Assembly (NCBI GenBank): GCA_022447165.1
Contig: JAKVBR010000007.1
Coordinates: forward strand, 1 to 19,928
Source of the DNA: Phycisphaerales bacterium
GTDB taxonomy: Bacteria > Planctomycetota > Phycisphaerae > Phycisphaerales > SM1A02
Reading direction: 5' to 3'
Length of the DNA stretch: 19,928 nucleotides
Part shown: piece after piece, positions 6,784-14,416 of the stretch
How the letters are laid out: each line of letters opens with the position of its first letter
Position numbering within the stretch: position 1 is the stretch's first letter
Notes under the pieces: model-generated
What the model saw: the letters and a program-made list of their open reading frames with translations, nothing else
Told to the model about the DNA's origin: nothing
Database searches by the model: none
Position numbers and translations under genes: made by a program

Positions 6784-9444
6784 TTGGCTAAAAAGAAGAC
6801 CACAAAGAAGAAGACCACTAAAAAGAAGCAAGCCGTTCCAGACGCGAAGGGTAAGCATCTTGTTATTGTCGAATCTCCAGCCAAGGCAAGGACGATTAAC
6901 CGTTATCTTGGTGACGATTATGCTGTGACATCCTCTGTCGGTCACATTCGCGACCTTCTGGCAAAAGCGCCAAAAGGAACAAAGAAGCCAAAGGATTTAC
7001 CCGAGTGGAAAAAACCGGTTCCGGGCGTTGATTTAGAGCATGACTTTAAACCAACATATGAAGTTCTCAAAGGCAAAAACGCTCTTGTAACAGAGTTAAA
7101 GAAAGCCGCGAAAGGCGCGAAGGACATTTGGTTTGCAAGCGACCTTGACCGAGAGGGAGAAGCGATCGCTTGGCATCTTGCTGAGTTACTCGGTGTTGAT
7201 CCTAAAGATGCGAAGCGAGTCATCTTTAATGCGATTACGAAAAAACAAATTGAAGAAGCGTTTCAACATCCTCATCCAATCAACATGGATTTTGTCAACG
7301 CACAACAAGCTAGACGCATCCTTGACAGGGTTGTGGGCTATCAAGTTTCGCCGCTGCTTTGGAAACGCGTTGCTGGCGGTTTAAGTGCTGGTCGCGTGCA
7401 ATCGGTTGCGGTTCGAATCATCGTTGAACGTGAAAAAGAAATCGAAGCACATATTCCTGATGAATCATGGAATGTCACAGGTCAATTTTCACTCAATCAA
7501 AGTGCGGTCAGCGGGCTCAGTGCATCTTGGGCATCATTCCTCTCGACTGTTGATGAACGTGGCAAGGGTCCAACTCGCAAAGCAATGATTGCATTCCTTG
7601 CAGAACACCAGTGCGTTGAAGGTACACTTGTTGAAGTTAACGGGAATCCTGCAAAGTTCACTCGTCCAGCAGATTGCAGTGATTCAATTGATAACCACAA
7701 AAAGAAGTTGCTTGAAATGGCAACACTCATCGGGATTGATAACCCATCCATCAATGACATTGAAAATGAAAACGGTAAAGGTCCTGCAAAGCACTCGCTC
7801 ACGATTGAGGGTGATGTCAAAGAAGGCACAACCTACGAAGTCAGTGACATTGCACAAAAAGACAACACGGTCAGACCTCCTGCACCATTTATAACCTCAT
7901 CTTTACAAGCCTCTGCTTCAACAGTCCTTGGATTTGGTGCAAAGCGAACGATGAGAGCTGCACAAGCACTGTATGAAGGAGTCCGTATCAAAGGTGAGGG
8001 ACAAGTTGGTCTGATTACATACATGCGTACTGACTCAACACATTTGTCATCAGATGCAATCCAATCCGCGCGTACCTATATAGAGAAGTCATTTGGTGCG
8101 CCTTACCTGCCGGGCAAAGCCAACGTGTACACATCTTCAAATGAGTCTGCCCAAGAGGCGCACGAAGCCATTCGCCCAACGGATGTGTCAAGACATCCAA
8201 ACACGCTACCTGCATCACTCGATGAAGACCAACGACGACTTTACACACTCATCTGGTCACGGTTCGTCGCTTGTCAAATGACTCCAGCAAAATGGCATCG
8301 CACAGAAATCTTCTTTAAGAGAACTGACCTTGACACTGGCGCCATCTTCAAAGTTGCTGGGCGAACACTTGCATTCGACGGTTTCTACAAAGCGAGCGGA
8401 GTACCAACTTCTGACACTGAACAAAACCTTCCAAATTTAGATAAGGGAACATCGCTGTTCCCCTTCAATTTCAACCCAAGGCAAGTGTTTTCTTCACCCC
8501 CATCACGATACAGTGAAGCATCACTCATTAAAAAGTTAGAAGCAGAAGGCATCGGTAGGCCATCAACATACGCATCCATTATCGATGTCATTCAATTCAG
8601 AAAGTATGTTGAAAAGATCAATGGGTCATTCCACCCCACAGACTTAGGCGAAGTCGTCACAGAAAAACTGATTGAGGGCTTCCCGATTTTGATGGGTGTC
8701 GATTACACACGTTCATTAGAAGAACGGTTAGACAATGTTGCTTCTGGTGATGTTGAGTGGATTGAAATGCTTCACGACTTCTATGGTCGATTTAGCAAGC
8801 GCTTAGAAACAGCGTACGAAGTAATGTCTCACGCGAAGGCAGAGACATCACCTGCTCCATATAAATGCCCTGAATGTAGCAGTCGCACTGAATATCGATT
8901 CGGAAAAAATGGGCGGTTCCTGTCATGCACTGCTTATCCAGATTGTAGGTATGCAGCACCCATTGACCGGCAAGGCCAACCCTTACTACCTGAGCGTGTC
9001 GATGTCGCTTGCCCTGAAGACGGTTCTCCGATGGAAAAACGGAATGGCAGATTTGGTCCCTTCCTTGCTTCAGTGAACTACCCAGACATCAAGACTGTCG
9101 TAAACCTTGATAAAAAAGGTGGTGTTAAGTATCCATCACCTCCAGCGCTACTCGTTGAATCTCTGCAATGCGAAAAATGTGAAAGTCCAATGAACTTGAG
9201 AAATGGTAAACGTGGGCCCTGGCTCGGATGCTCTACCTTCCCAAAGTGCAAAGGGAGAATGGGCTGGAAAACGCTAGAAGAAGAAAAGCAACAAGAACTT
9301 GAGCGTGCACTTGACGCCCACGAGTTAGAACACCCCCAAGTGAAGATCACAACGTTAGATGGAACAGTCATCCCAGAAGGCACACCAATTGAAGATTTGC
9401 TCATTGAAGGCAATGTGGCAGAACTAGAACTTTACGATTCTTGA
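6784..9444 (+). CDS. topA: DNA topoisomerase I
   Basis: TopA is the type IA enzyme that relaxes negative supercoils. I start it at TTG 6784, 6 nt after AAGGGA. This gives 886 residues beginning MAKKKTTKKK, a common TopA opening; an ATG at 6733 would add 17 unlikely residues and lies inside the hairpin. Motifs (TTG numbering): the Toprim opening LVIVESPAKA (glutamate at 30), DLDREGEAIAWH (120-131), ILDRVVGYQVSPLLW, GGLSAGRVQSVAVR, and the active-site Tyr413 in GLITYMRTDSTHLS. EAHEAIRPTDV and EAEGIGRPSTYASII follow. The C-terminus has one intact four-cysteine ribbon (C695, C698, C715, C721), a middle copy that has lost its cysteines, and another intact ribbon (C796, C799, C816, C822). A Lys/Thr-repeat N-tail (about residues 3-16) may bind DNA. 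Confidence 0.95.
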   Translation: MAKKKTTKKKTTKKKQAVPDAKGKHLVIVESPAKARTINRYLGDDYAVTSSVGHIRDLLAKAPKGTKKPKDLPEWKKPVPGVDLEHDFKPTYEVLKGKNALVTELKKAAKGAKDIWFASDLDREGEAIAWHLAELLGVDPKDAKRVIFNAITKKQIEEAFQHPHPINMDFVNAQQARRILDRVVGYQVSPLLWKRVAGGLSAGRVQSVAVRIIVEREKEIEAHIPDESWNVTGQFSLNQSAVSGLSASWASFLSTVDERGKGPTRKAMIAFLAEHQCVEGTLVEVNGNPAKFTRPADCSDSIDNHKKKLLEMATLIGIDNPSINDIENENGKGPAKHSLTIEGDVKEGTTYEVSDIAQKDNTVRPPAPFITSSLQASASTVLGFGAKRTMRAAQALYEGVRIKGEGQVGLITYMRTDSTHLSSDAIQSARTYIEKSFGAPYLPGKANVYTSSNESAQEAHEAIRPTDVSRHPNTLPASLDEDQRRLYTLIWSRFVACQMTPAKWHRTEIFFKRTDLDTGAIFKVAGRTLAFDGFYKASGVPTSDTEQNLPNLDKGTSLFPFNFNPRQVFSSPPSRYSEASLIKKLEAEGIGRPSTYASIIDVIQFRKYVEKINGSFHPTDLGEVVTEKLIEGFPILMGVDYTRSLEERLDNVASGDVEWIEMLHDFYGRFSKRLETAYEVMSHAKAETSPAPYKCPECSSRTEYRFGKNGRFLSCTAYPDCRYAAPIDRQGQPLLPERVDVACPEDGSPMEKRNGRFGPFLASVNYPDIKTVVNLDKKGGVKYPSPPALLVESLQCEKCESPMNLRNGKRGPWLGCSTFPKCKGRMGWKTLEEEKQQELERALDAHELEHPQVKITTLDGTVIPEGTPIEDLLIEGNVAELELYDS

Positions 9445-9468
9445 TTGAGTTGCGCCTTAGCACCGTGG

Positions 9469-9474
9469 TAGAAT
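9469..9474 (+). promoter_or_regulatory. Candidate -10 hexamer of ispG (leaderless spacing)
   Basis: TAGAAT ends 7 nt before the ATG at 9482, so a transcript would begin at or beside the start codon. There is no Shine-Dalgarno before that ATG and no clear -35. The hexamer overlaps another in-frame ATG (9473), which argues that the true start is 9482. Confidence 0.45.
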
Positions 9475-9481
9475 GTCACTC

Positions 9482-10666
9482 ATGCAGCGACACAAAACTC
9501 GCCAAATCAATGCCGGCGGCGTTCTCATAGGTGGAGACGCCCCTGTTGCCGTCCAATCGATGACGAGTGGGTATACCTATGAGATTGATACCTGTGTTGC
9601 AGAAATCAATAAACTTGCAAATGCAGGGGCAGACATCGTACGCGTCGCTGTTCCAAAAAAAGTCGACACCGAGGCACTTCCAGAGATTCTCAATCAAGTG
9701 AATGTGCCAATCGTCGCAGATGTGCACTTCCATTACAAAAGAGCACTCGAAGCAATTGAAGCAGGCGTTCATAAGATTCGCCTCAATCCTGGGAACATCG
9801 ATGACACCGAGCAAGTCAATGCAGTCATCGATGCTTGCAAAGATGCCGGCATTCCGATTCGAATCGGCGTCAATGAGGGCTCAGTCGTTGAGCGCAAAGA
9901 CAAACAAAAAAGACAAGCCGAACTTGCAAAGTTCTTTTCTGCCCGAAAACAAGGTCATCTACTTGCAATGATGATTGCAAAAGTTGAAGAGTATCTCGAC
10001 ATCTTTGACAAGCGTGATTTTCACGACATTTGCCTTAGCGCGAAACTCATGGACGCAAGACTCGTCATCGACATTTACACTGAACTTGCAACTCGATTTG
10101 ATTACCCGCTACACCTCGGCGTGACACACGCAGGACCAAGAGAGACTGGTGCGATCCGTTCAATCAGTGCACTTGGATCGCTGCTCTCACAAGGCATCGG
10201 CGACACAGTGCGAATCAGCTATGCAAGCGATCCTGTCTACGAAGTAGAAGATGCAGTTGAACTCTTGAACTGTCTAGATTTGCGGGACCGTGTTGGCGCT
10301 GAACTTATAGCTTGCCCAAGTTGCGGAAGAATCCAAGTTGATTTGTTCTCACTTGTTGAAGATGTTCGCAACCAGCTTGAAGACGACATTGAAGTACCAA
10401 TCAAGGTTGCAGTCATGGGTTGCGTCGTCAATGGTCCGGGCGAAGCAGAAGGTGCAGATGTTGCTGTGTTTGCTGGTGACAGACGTGGCATTATTTATGT
10501 TCAAGGAGAACGTGTTGCAAATGTCCATGAAGATGAGATTCTTGACAGACTACTCATGGAATGCAAACTGCTTCAAGAACGCGTAAAAAATGGAGAGACG
10601 AAACTCGGCGACAAAGCAGTGAGCATCAATGTGCCTGCGATTACTGTCGAAGGCGAGTCAACGTGA
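9482..10666 (+). CDS. ispG: 4-hydroxy-3-methylbut-2-enyl-diphosphate synthase (IspG/GcpE)
   Basis: IspG converts MEcPP to HMBPP in the penultimate step of the MEP isoprenoid pathway, using a [4Fe-4S] cluster. From ATG 9482 the protein has 394 residues, the size of the common two-domain bacterial form. The TIM-barrel half shows VAVQSMTSGYT, ADVHFHYKRAL, KIRLNPGNI and IGVNEGSV. The cluster ligands are C278 and C281 (ACPSCGR), C314 (VMGCVVNGPGEAEGADV) and E321. The ATG at 9473 would add three residues but overlaps the likely -10 hexamer. It lies 37 bp after topA, and its stop codon overlaps the GTG of the pseudopilin gene (GTGA). The electron donor is not encoded nearby. Confidence 0.96.
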   Translation: MQRHKTRQINAGGVLIGGDAPVAVQSMTSGYTYEIDTCVAEINKLANAGADIVRVAVPKKVDTEALPEILNQVNVPIVADVHFHYKRALEAIEAGVHKIRLNPGNIDDTEQVNAVIDACKDAGIPIRIGVNEGSVVERKDKQKRQAELAKFFSARKQGHLLAMMIAKVEEYLDIFDKRDFHDICLSAKLMDARLVIDIYTELATRFDYPLHLGVTHAGPRETGAIRSISALGSLLSQGIGDTVRISYASDPVYEVEDAVELLNCLDLRDRVGAELIACPSCGRIQVDLFSLVEDVRNQLEDDIEVPIKVAVMGCVVNGPGEAEGADVAVFAGDRRGIIYVQGERVANVHEDEILDRLLMECKLLQERVKNGETKLGDKAVSINVPAITVEGEST

Positions 10667-11595
10667 AACAACCAACAGTTCACAAACGACGGGGATTCTC
10701 ACTCACTGAAATTGTTGTTGTCATTGCAATCATTGGTGTTCTTGTTGCAATCCTCGTCCCATCTGTTTTCTCAATCAAGATGAAAGCAAAGAAAACGAAA
10801 GAGCTAAATGTACTAAAGCAAGTGATGAATGCTTGGGCAACTTATAGCAGCGATCACCAAAACAAACTACTTCCAGGATACCTTGATGTTAGTTATCAAG
10901 AACACTATGAACTTGCTTGGGCATTTCCTGACGAAACACTCATTCCACCAGCGCCATCATATGATTCCGATTACCTTAATGTTGTCGGTCCTTGGACATG
11001 GAGATTGCTTCCATATCTAGACGACCACTGGCAAGCACTTTTCTTCTACAAGGGAATCGATTGGGATCCAATGACAGAACAGGTGAATGCGCATGCATAT
11101 GATGTTGCGATGACCCCAGCCTTTGGATACAACGGAATGTATCTCGGCGGTTGGAAAATGTATATTGAAGATCAAAACAGAACACGCACACTGTATGCAA
11201 GAGCAAAGTTAGAGAATGATGAGGTTATGAATGTTGTGACGCAGTCCCTGGCACAGATACACTCGCCAAGCAATACAGTTGCTTTCGCAAGCACATTCCT
11301 AGCGGAAGAACGTACATACATTGACATACCCGATGATATGGATGGCGGGTTCATGGCTATTCCAAGCATGCTTGCTAAGTCAAAACGCTGGTCAGTATTA
11401 CCCGATGGAAAGATTAATGTATTCGCTGAAACATATGTGCCACTGGGTCGTTACAACGGAATGCCTGCCATTGGATTTGCTGATGGTCATGTCAGTAACG
11501 TGCCTATTCAGTCCCTACTTAATCAAAAAATGTGGATACCAAAAGCGATAGAGATTAATGGCGTTCCTGCTGAGAGTTTCACTCACTCTCCTTAA
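10663..11595 (+). CDS. Type II secretion/type IV pilin-like pseudopilin with H-X9-DG-like C-terminus
   Basis: I start it at GTG 10663, which overlaps the ispG stop (GTGA); the frame continues upstream inside ispG, but that part is not pilin-like. The protein has 310 residues. The N-terminus MKQPTVHKRR then G11|FSLTE is a class III prepilin signal: cleavage is expected after Gly11, Glu16 is the conserved Glu5, and a hydrophobic helix runs through about residue 35. Near the C-terminus, GRYNGMPAIGFADGHV (262-277) matches the planctomycete H-X9-DG prepilin-associated motif, except that the His position is Tyr264; D274 and G275 are kept. Such proteins are numerous in planctomycetes and their individual roles are unknown. 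No assembly ATPase, prepilin peptidase or secretin lies nearby. The 3' end overlaps the convergent TraB-like gene by 17 bp. Confidence 0.88.
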   Translation: MKQPTVHKRRGFSLTEIVVVIAIIGVLVAILVPSVFSIKMKAKKTKELNVLKQVMNAWATYSSDHQNKLLPGYLDVSYQEHYELAWAFPDETLIPPAPSYDSDYLNVVGPWTWRLLPYLDDHWQALFFYKGIDWDPMTEQVNAHAYDVAMTPAFGYNGMYLGGWKMYIEDQNRTRTLYARAKLENDEVMNVVTQSLAQIHSPSNTVAFASTFLAEERTYIDIPDDMDGGFMAIPSMLAKSKRWSVLPDGKINVFAETYVPLGRYNGMPAIGFADGHVSNVPIQSLLNQKMWIPKAIEINGVPAESFTHSP

Positions 11596-12850
11596 CTGCC
11601 TCTTCTTTTGCTTGTTTAGCTTTATACATTTGATAACGAAGCATCATCTTCATTCGCCTAAACTCTTTTTCATCAAGCAGTGACTTGCTTGGATTCACAC
11701 TCATTGCGGTAAACCAACATTCTTCTGTTGGCTTGTAATCAAAAAGAATTTCTAATCGCTGATGAAAATCGTCCATGTGGCCTGCACCGTACAACACACC
11801 AATCGATTGAACACCCTCGACAATTTCGAGTGTTACGGCGATGTCTTTCAATACTTCTGTATTCCGGTCAACGATGATGACTTCCATAAGTTCTGGTTGC
11901 ATTTCACTTGAGAGCTCCATGCTGTCATCCATTGACAGTAACTCAATCATCAACAGTTTGACTGTTTCAACTACGCCACCACCTGCAAGTGAGTCAAGCA
12001 TCGGAACAAGCCTCATCAAACTTGCTGAGAACTTTGCAGTTATTGTTGCGCCAGATAGCGAATCTATAACTGCCGTATCAGCGCCCTTTTGATGAAGAAG
12101 TTTATTCACCTCACCAATGGTTAAATCGCTGCAGAACCAGTTAGGCTCTTCGTAAGGAAGTGAGTCTAACTGAAACTCTAACTCAAGCATGTCAGCAAAC
12201 TCTGCTTGAATATTAACTGTTTCATCCGCTTGGGTCTCAACAACTCCTTCTGCAAACACATCTTTCAAGGTAACAGACCGTTTGACGAAGATATCTGCTG
12301 CATAGCCCTCACCACCAATTGCACCATCACTTCCATAACTCCATAAACCAAATGCGGATTCTTCAGGATACACTTGCAACGCGAAGGGTCTATTCCAAGC
12401 ATCGACGGATGCGTCATCAATCCAGCCACTAAATCTGCGGTCAATCAGGGACGAATCAACAATAATGTCATCAATTGACTCTGGCATTGTCCCGAATTCT
12501 TCGGCAACCTTCACACCCATATCAGCCACAAACTCCATTGAAGCCTTTGTCGACTTCACTGCTTGTTCTGGAGTAGTGTTAGCAGGAGGTCTCGCACCAT
12601 CAGGTCGGACGGATTCATAGAGCACAACGTCCAACTCATCAAGAAGCAACTTAATGTCTGCATAAAACGCCTCGTTGGCAACATGCGAAACACCAACAAG
12701 CCATAAATCTGGCTTGCCCTCAGCACAGTATTTTCGTGATGCGATTTCAAGAGAAACTAAATTGTCTTGAGTTTGTTGGCGAATCCAAGAAGGCGCTTCT
12801 TCTTGTTCCAGCATACAAATAGTGAGTGCCAGTGGAATGAATTCAAACAT
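11579..12850 (-). CDS. TraB/GumN-like family protein, function unknown
   Basis: The 423-residue protein has the two signature parts of the TraB/PrgY/GumN group: an N-terminal LWLVGVSHVANEAF block (GVSH at 53-56) followed by VVLYES (E79), and a C-terminal GVLYGAGHMDDF block (GAGH at 355-358). VDRNTEVLKDIA (328-339) also suits the family. Residues 1-14 are hydrophobic with no basic residues, so a signal peptide is possible but weak. The long middle (about 90-320) is acidic and family-specific. Members are proposed to be metal-dependent proteases or signal processors, but the biochemical role is poorly settled. It starts 3 bp after the exbB-like stop, with a purine-rich AGGGAGGGGA (12861-12870) upstream, so it is probably co-expressed with that gene. 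Confidence 0.72.
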   Translation of the reverse strand: MFEFIPLALTICMLEQEEAPSWIRQQTQDNLVSLEIASRKYCAEGKPDLWLVGVSHVANEAFYADIKLLLDELDVVLYESVRPDGARPPANTTPEQAVKSTKASMEFVADMGVKVAEEFGTMPESIDDIIVDSSLIDRRFSGWIDDASVDAWNRPFALQVYPEESAFGLWSYGSDGAIGGEGYAADIFVKRSVTLKDVFAEGVVETQADETVNIQAEFADMLELEFQLDSLPYEEPNWFCSDLTIGEVNKLLHQKGADTAVIDSLSGATITAKFSASLMRLVPMLDSLAGGGVVETVKLLMIELLSMDDSMELSSEMQPELMEVIIVDRNTEVLKDIAVTLEIVEGVQSIGVLYGAGHMDDFHQRLEILFDYKPTEECWFTAMSVNPSKSLLDEKEFRRMKMMLRYQMYKAKQAKEEAVKESE

Positions 12851-12853
12851 GCT

Positions 12854-13468
12854 CTACGACTCCCCTCCCTGCTGCGCTGATGCGACAAGTGTTTCTAGGT
12901 GACTAATTGATTGCGATGCCCATTCTCTAAAGAGCATGTAAGGGAAAAGTGTAACTAGTGCGATGATAAGACCGGCAGCGGTTGTCAACAATGCCGACGC
13001 AATGCCTCCTGCTACATCAGCTGGATCCGTCAACATCGTTTGGTCACCTAGCAATTGAAATGAATCAATGATGCCAATGACAGTTCCTAAAATGCCAAGC
13101 AGTGGCGCTGCAGTAATGATTGTTGATAACGCAACCATGTACCGTTCAAAGCGAGGTCGTTCGCGCTCTATTGCTGCAATTGCAACAGCATCACTGTTGC
13201 CGTCATGTAACAAGGATTGAATCACTGAAGTAAAAATAGTTCGTTTGCGTTTTATGCTTGTCTCTAAAGATGCTCGATTTCCGGCTCTAAGCAACTCGTT
13301 GTATGTTGCAATCACACTTACAGAACAATGCCCACCACCAAAACACCAAAACCAAAGGCGTTCAATAATGAGCGTCAAACTAATGACGCTTAACATGATG
13401 AGCGGAAGCATGACAATGCCGCCTCGTTCGATGAGTTGCAAAAGATGTTCCATAAAGCCAAGTAACAT
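12854..13468 (-). CDS. MotA/TolQ/ExbB-family channel-like membrane protein
   Basis: The 204-residue protein has the three-helix ExbB/TolQ layout: helices near residues 17-37, 113-137 and 152-178, with a cytoplasmic stretch between the first two. The core reads PLLGILGTVIGIIDSFQ (T129) and GGIASALLTTAAGL (T162, T163). Thr129 and Thr163 align by eye with E. coli ExbB Thr148 and Thr181, but the position of ExbB Glu176 is Ser158. I chose ATG 13468 because the longer frame (to 13522) adds 18 polar residues and overlaps the divergent ispA start, while a TACAAT hexamer sits 6 nt before 13468. No ExbD/TolR partner is adjacent; the next gene on this strand encodes a TraB-like protein. It may energise an outer-membrane process or be a structural relative. 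Confidence 0.88.
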   Translation of the reverse strand: MLLGFMEHLLQLIERGGIVMLPLIMLSVISLTLIIERLWFWCFGGGHCSVSVIATYNELLRAGNRASLETSIKRKRTIFTSVIQSLLHDGNSDAVAIAAIERERPRFERYMVALSTIITAAPLLGILGTVIGIIDSFQLLGDQTMLTDPADVAGGIASALLTTAAGLIIALVTLFPYMLFREWASQSISHLETLVASAQQGGES

Positions 13469-13503
13469 CCCTAGATTGTAATTGTTCAGCGTACAATCTG
13501 TGA
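13469..13503. promoter_or_regulatory. Divergent exbB-like/ispA promoter, inverted repeat of -10 hexamers
   Basis: The 35-bp gap holds AGATTGTA (13473-13480) and its exact complement TACAATCT (13492-13499), separated by 11 bp. Read outward, each arm contains TACAAT. On the minus strand it ends 6 nt before the exbB-like ATG (13468); on the plus strand it ends 6 nt before the ispA GTG (13504). The same design is seen at pgk/miaA with a different hexamer. No -35 is obvious in either direction. Divergent, leaderless transcription is the likeliest reading. Confidence 0.6.
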
Positions 13504-14397
13504 GTGACTGAAACATCAACATCAGAGCCCCCTCAGTTTGTCATCGATCTGATTCCAAGCATTGAAGATGCCCTAAAGAGTCAAATTCTCTCGTTTAACT
13601 TGCCAGATGATTTAGAGGAAGCAACCCTCTACGCAGTCATGAATGGCGGAAAACGAGTCAGGCCAGCGCTCACATTGCTGTGCGCTGAGGCGGTTGGCGG
13701 TCCGGTAGATTTTGCGATGCAAGCAGCTGTTGCTGTCGAATTCATTCACTGTTTTAGTTTGATTCATGACGACTTACCTGCCCTTGACAATGACCATCTA
13801 AGACGCGGGCAACCGACCTTACACATCAAAACGAATGAAGCGATGGCAATTTTGGCTGGCGATAACCTGCTCACGCTTGCGTTCTTGCAACTCGCACAAT
13901 CGAGTTTTGATGATGAAACAAAAATGATGATGTCAAGAGAACTTGCAGAAGCCACTAAAAATATGGTGGTCGGACAAGTGTATGACACGCTAGGAAATCT
14001 TCCCTCAACATTGTCACCAATCGAACAGGTCAAACTTGTACACGAAAACAAGACTGGCGCTTTGATTCGGTGTGCGTGCGTCTTCGGTGGCATGTGTAAC
14101 GCTCATGATAAAAGCGCAGTGGGAGCCATCGCTTCATATGGAACGCATATTGGCTTAATGTTCCAAATAGTCGATGATTTGATTGATTTGCACGGTTGTG
14201 AAGAACATGTTGGAAAAGCCACTCGTAAAGATAGCGAGCAGGGAAAACTCACATACCCAAGTGCAGTAGGAGTGGAAGAATCAAAAAACATCATCGAGCA
14301 CCTAAAAAACGAAGCAGAGCATGCTTTAGAACCGCTTGGCGCATCCGCAGATTGTCTGCGTTCTTTCAATCTTTGGTTGGCTCAGCGGACCCGTTGA
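13504..14397 (+). CDS. ispA: Short-chain polyprenyl (farnesyl/geranylgeranyl) diphosphate synthase
   Basis: The enzyme condenses IPP with allylic diphosphates. The 297-residue length fits type II FPP/GGPP synthases. Motifs are NGGKRVRPALTLLCAEAVGG (47-66), the first aspartate-rich motif DDLPALD (D89, D90, D95) with DNDHLRRGQPTLH after it, GQVYD (157-161), and the second aspartate-rich motif QIVDDLID (D224, D225, D228), followed by TRKDSEQGKLTYPSAVG. The residue five before the first Asp is Phe84; an aromatic here usually favours a C15 product, so farnesyl diphosphate is more likely than geranylgeranyl, but this is inference. The GTG start lies 6 nt after TACAAT with no Shine-Dalgarno. dxs follows after 19 bp, giving a prenyl synthase-dxs pair that is common in bacteria. 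Confidence 0.92.
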   Translation: MTETSTSEPPQFVIDLIPSIEDALKSQILSFNLPDDLEEATLYAVMNGGKRVRPALTLLCAEAVGGPVDFAMQAAVAVEFIHCFSLIHDDLPALDNDHLRRGQPTLHIKTNEAMAILAGDNLLTLAFLQLAQSSFDDETKMMMSRELAEATKNMVVGQVYDTLGNLPSTLSPIEQVKLVHENKTGALIRCACVFGGMCNAHDKSAVGAIASYGTHIGLMFQIVDDLIDLHGCEEHVGKATRKDSEQGKLTYPSAVGVEESKNIIEHLKNEAEHALEPLGASADCLRSFNLWLAQRTR

Positions 14398-14400
14398 GCA

Positions 14401-14406
14401 TACAAT
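14401..14406 (+). promoter_or_regulatory. Candidate -10 hexamer of dxs
   Basis: TACAAT ends 10 nt before the dxs ATG (14417) and lies in the 19-bp gap after ispA. It matches the hexamer used at ispA and the exbB-like gene. It would give a message with a leader of only a few bases, in addition to any read-through from ispA. There is no Shine-Dalgarno at this start. Confidence 0.35.
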
Positions 14407-14416
14407 AGTCAATTCA

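Noticed and set aside
10561..10662. Upstream in-frame ATG of the pseudopilin gene within ispG
   Set aside because: It would place 34 Arg/Cys-rich residues before the class III signal peptide; the GTG overlapping the ispG stop gives a normal short leader.
13469..13522. Possible 18-residue extension of the exbB-like protein
   Set aside because: It overlaps the ispA start, adds polar residues before the first helix, and would include the -10 hexamer within the coding region.
14336..14416. Upstream in-frame start of dxs within ispA
   Set aside because: The extra 27 residues are read from ispA coding sequence in another frame; Dxs similarity begins at the ATG at 14417.
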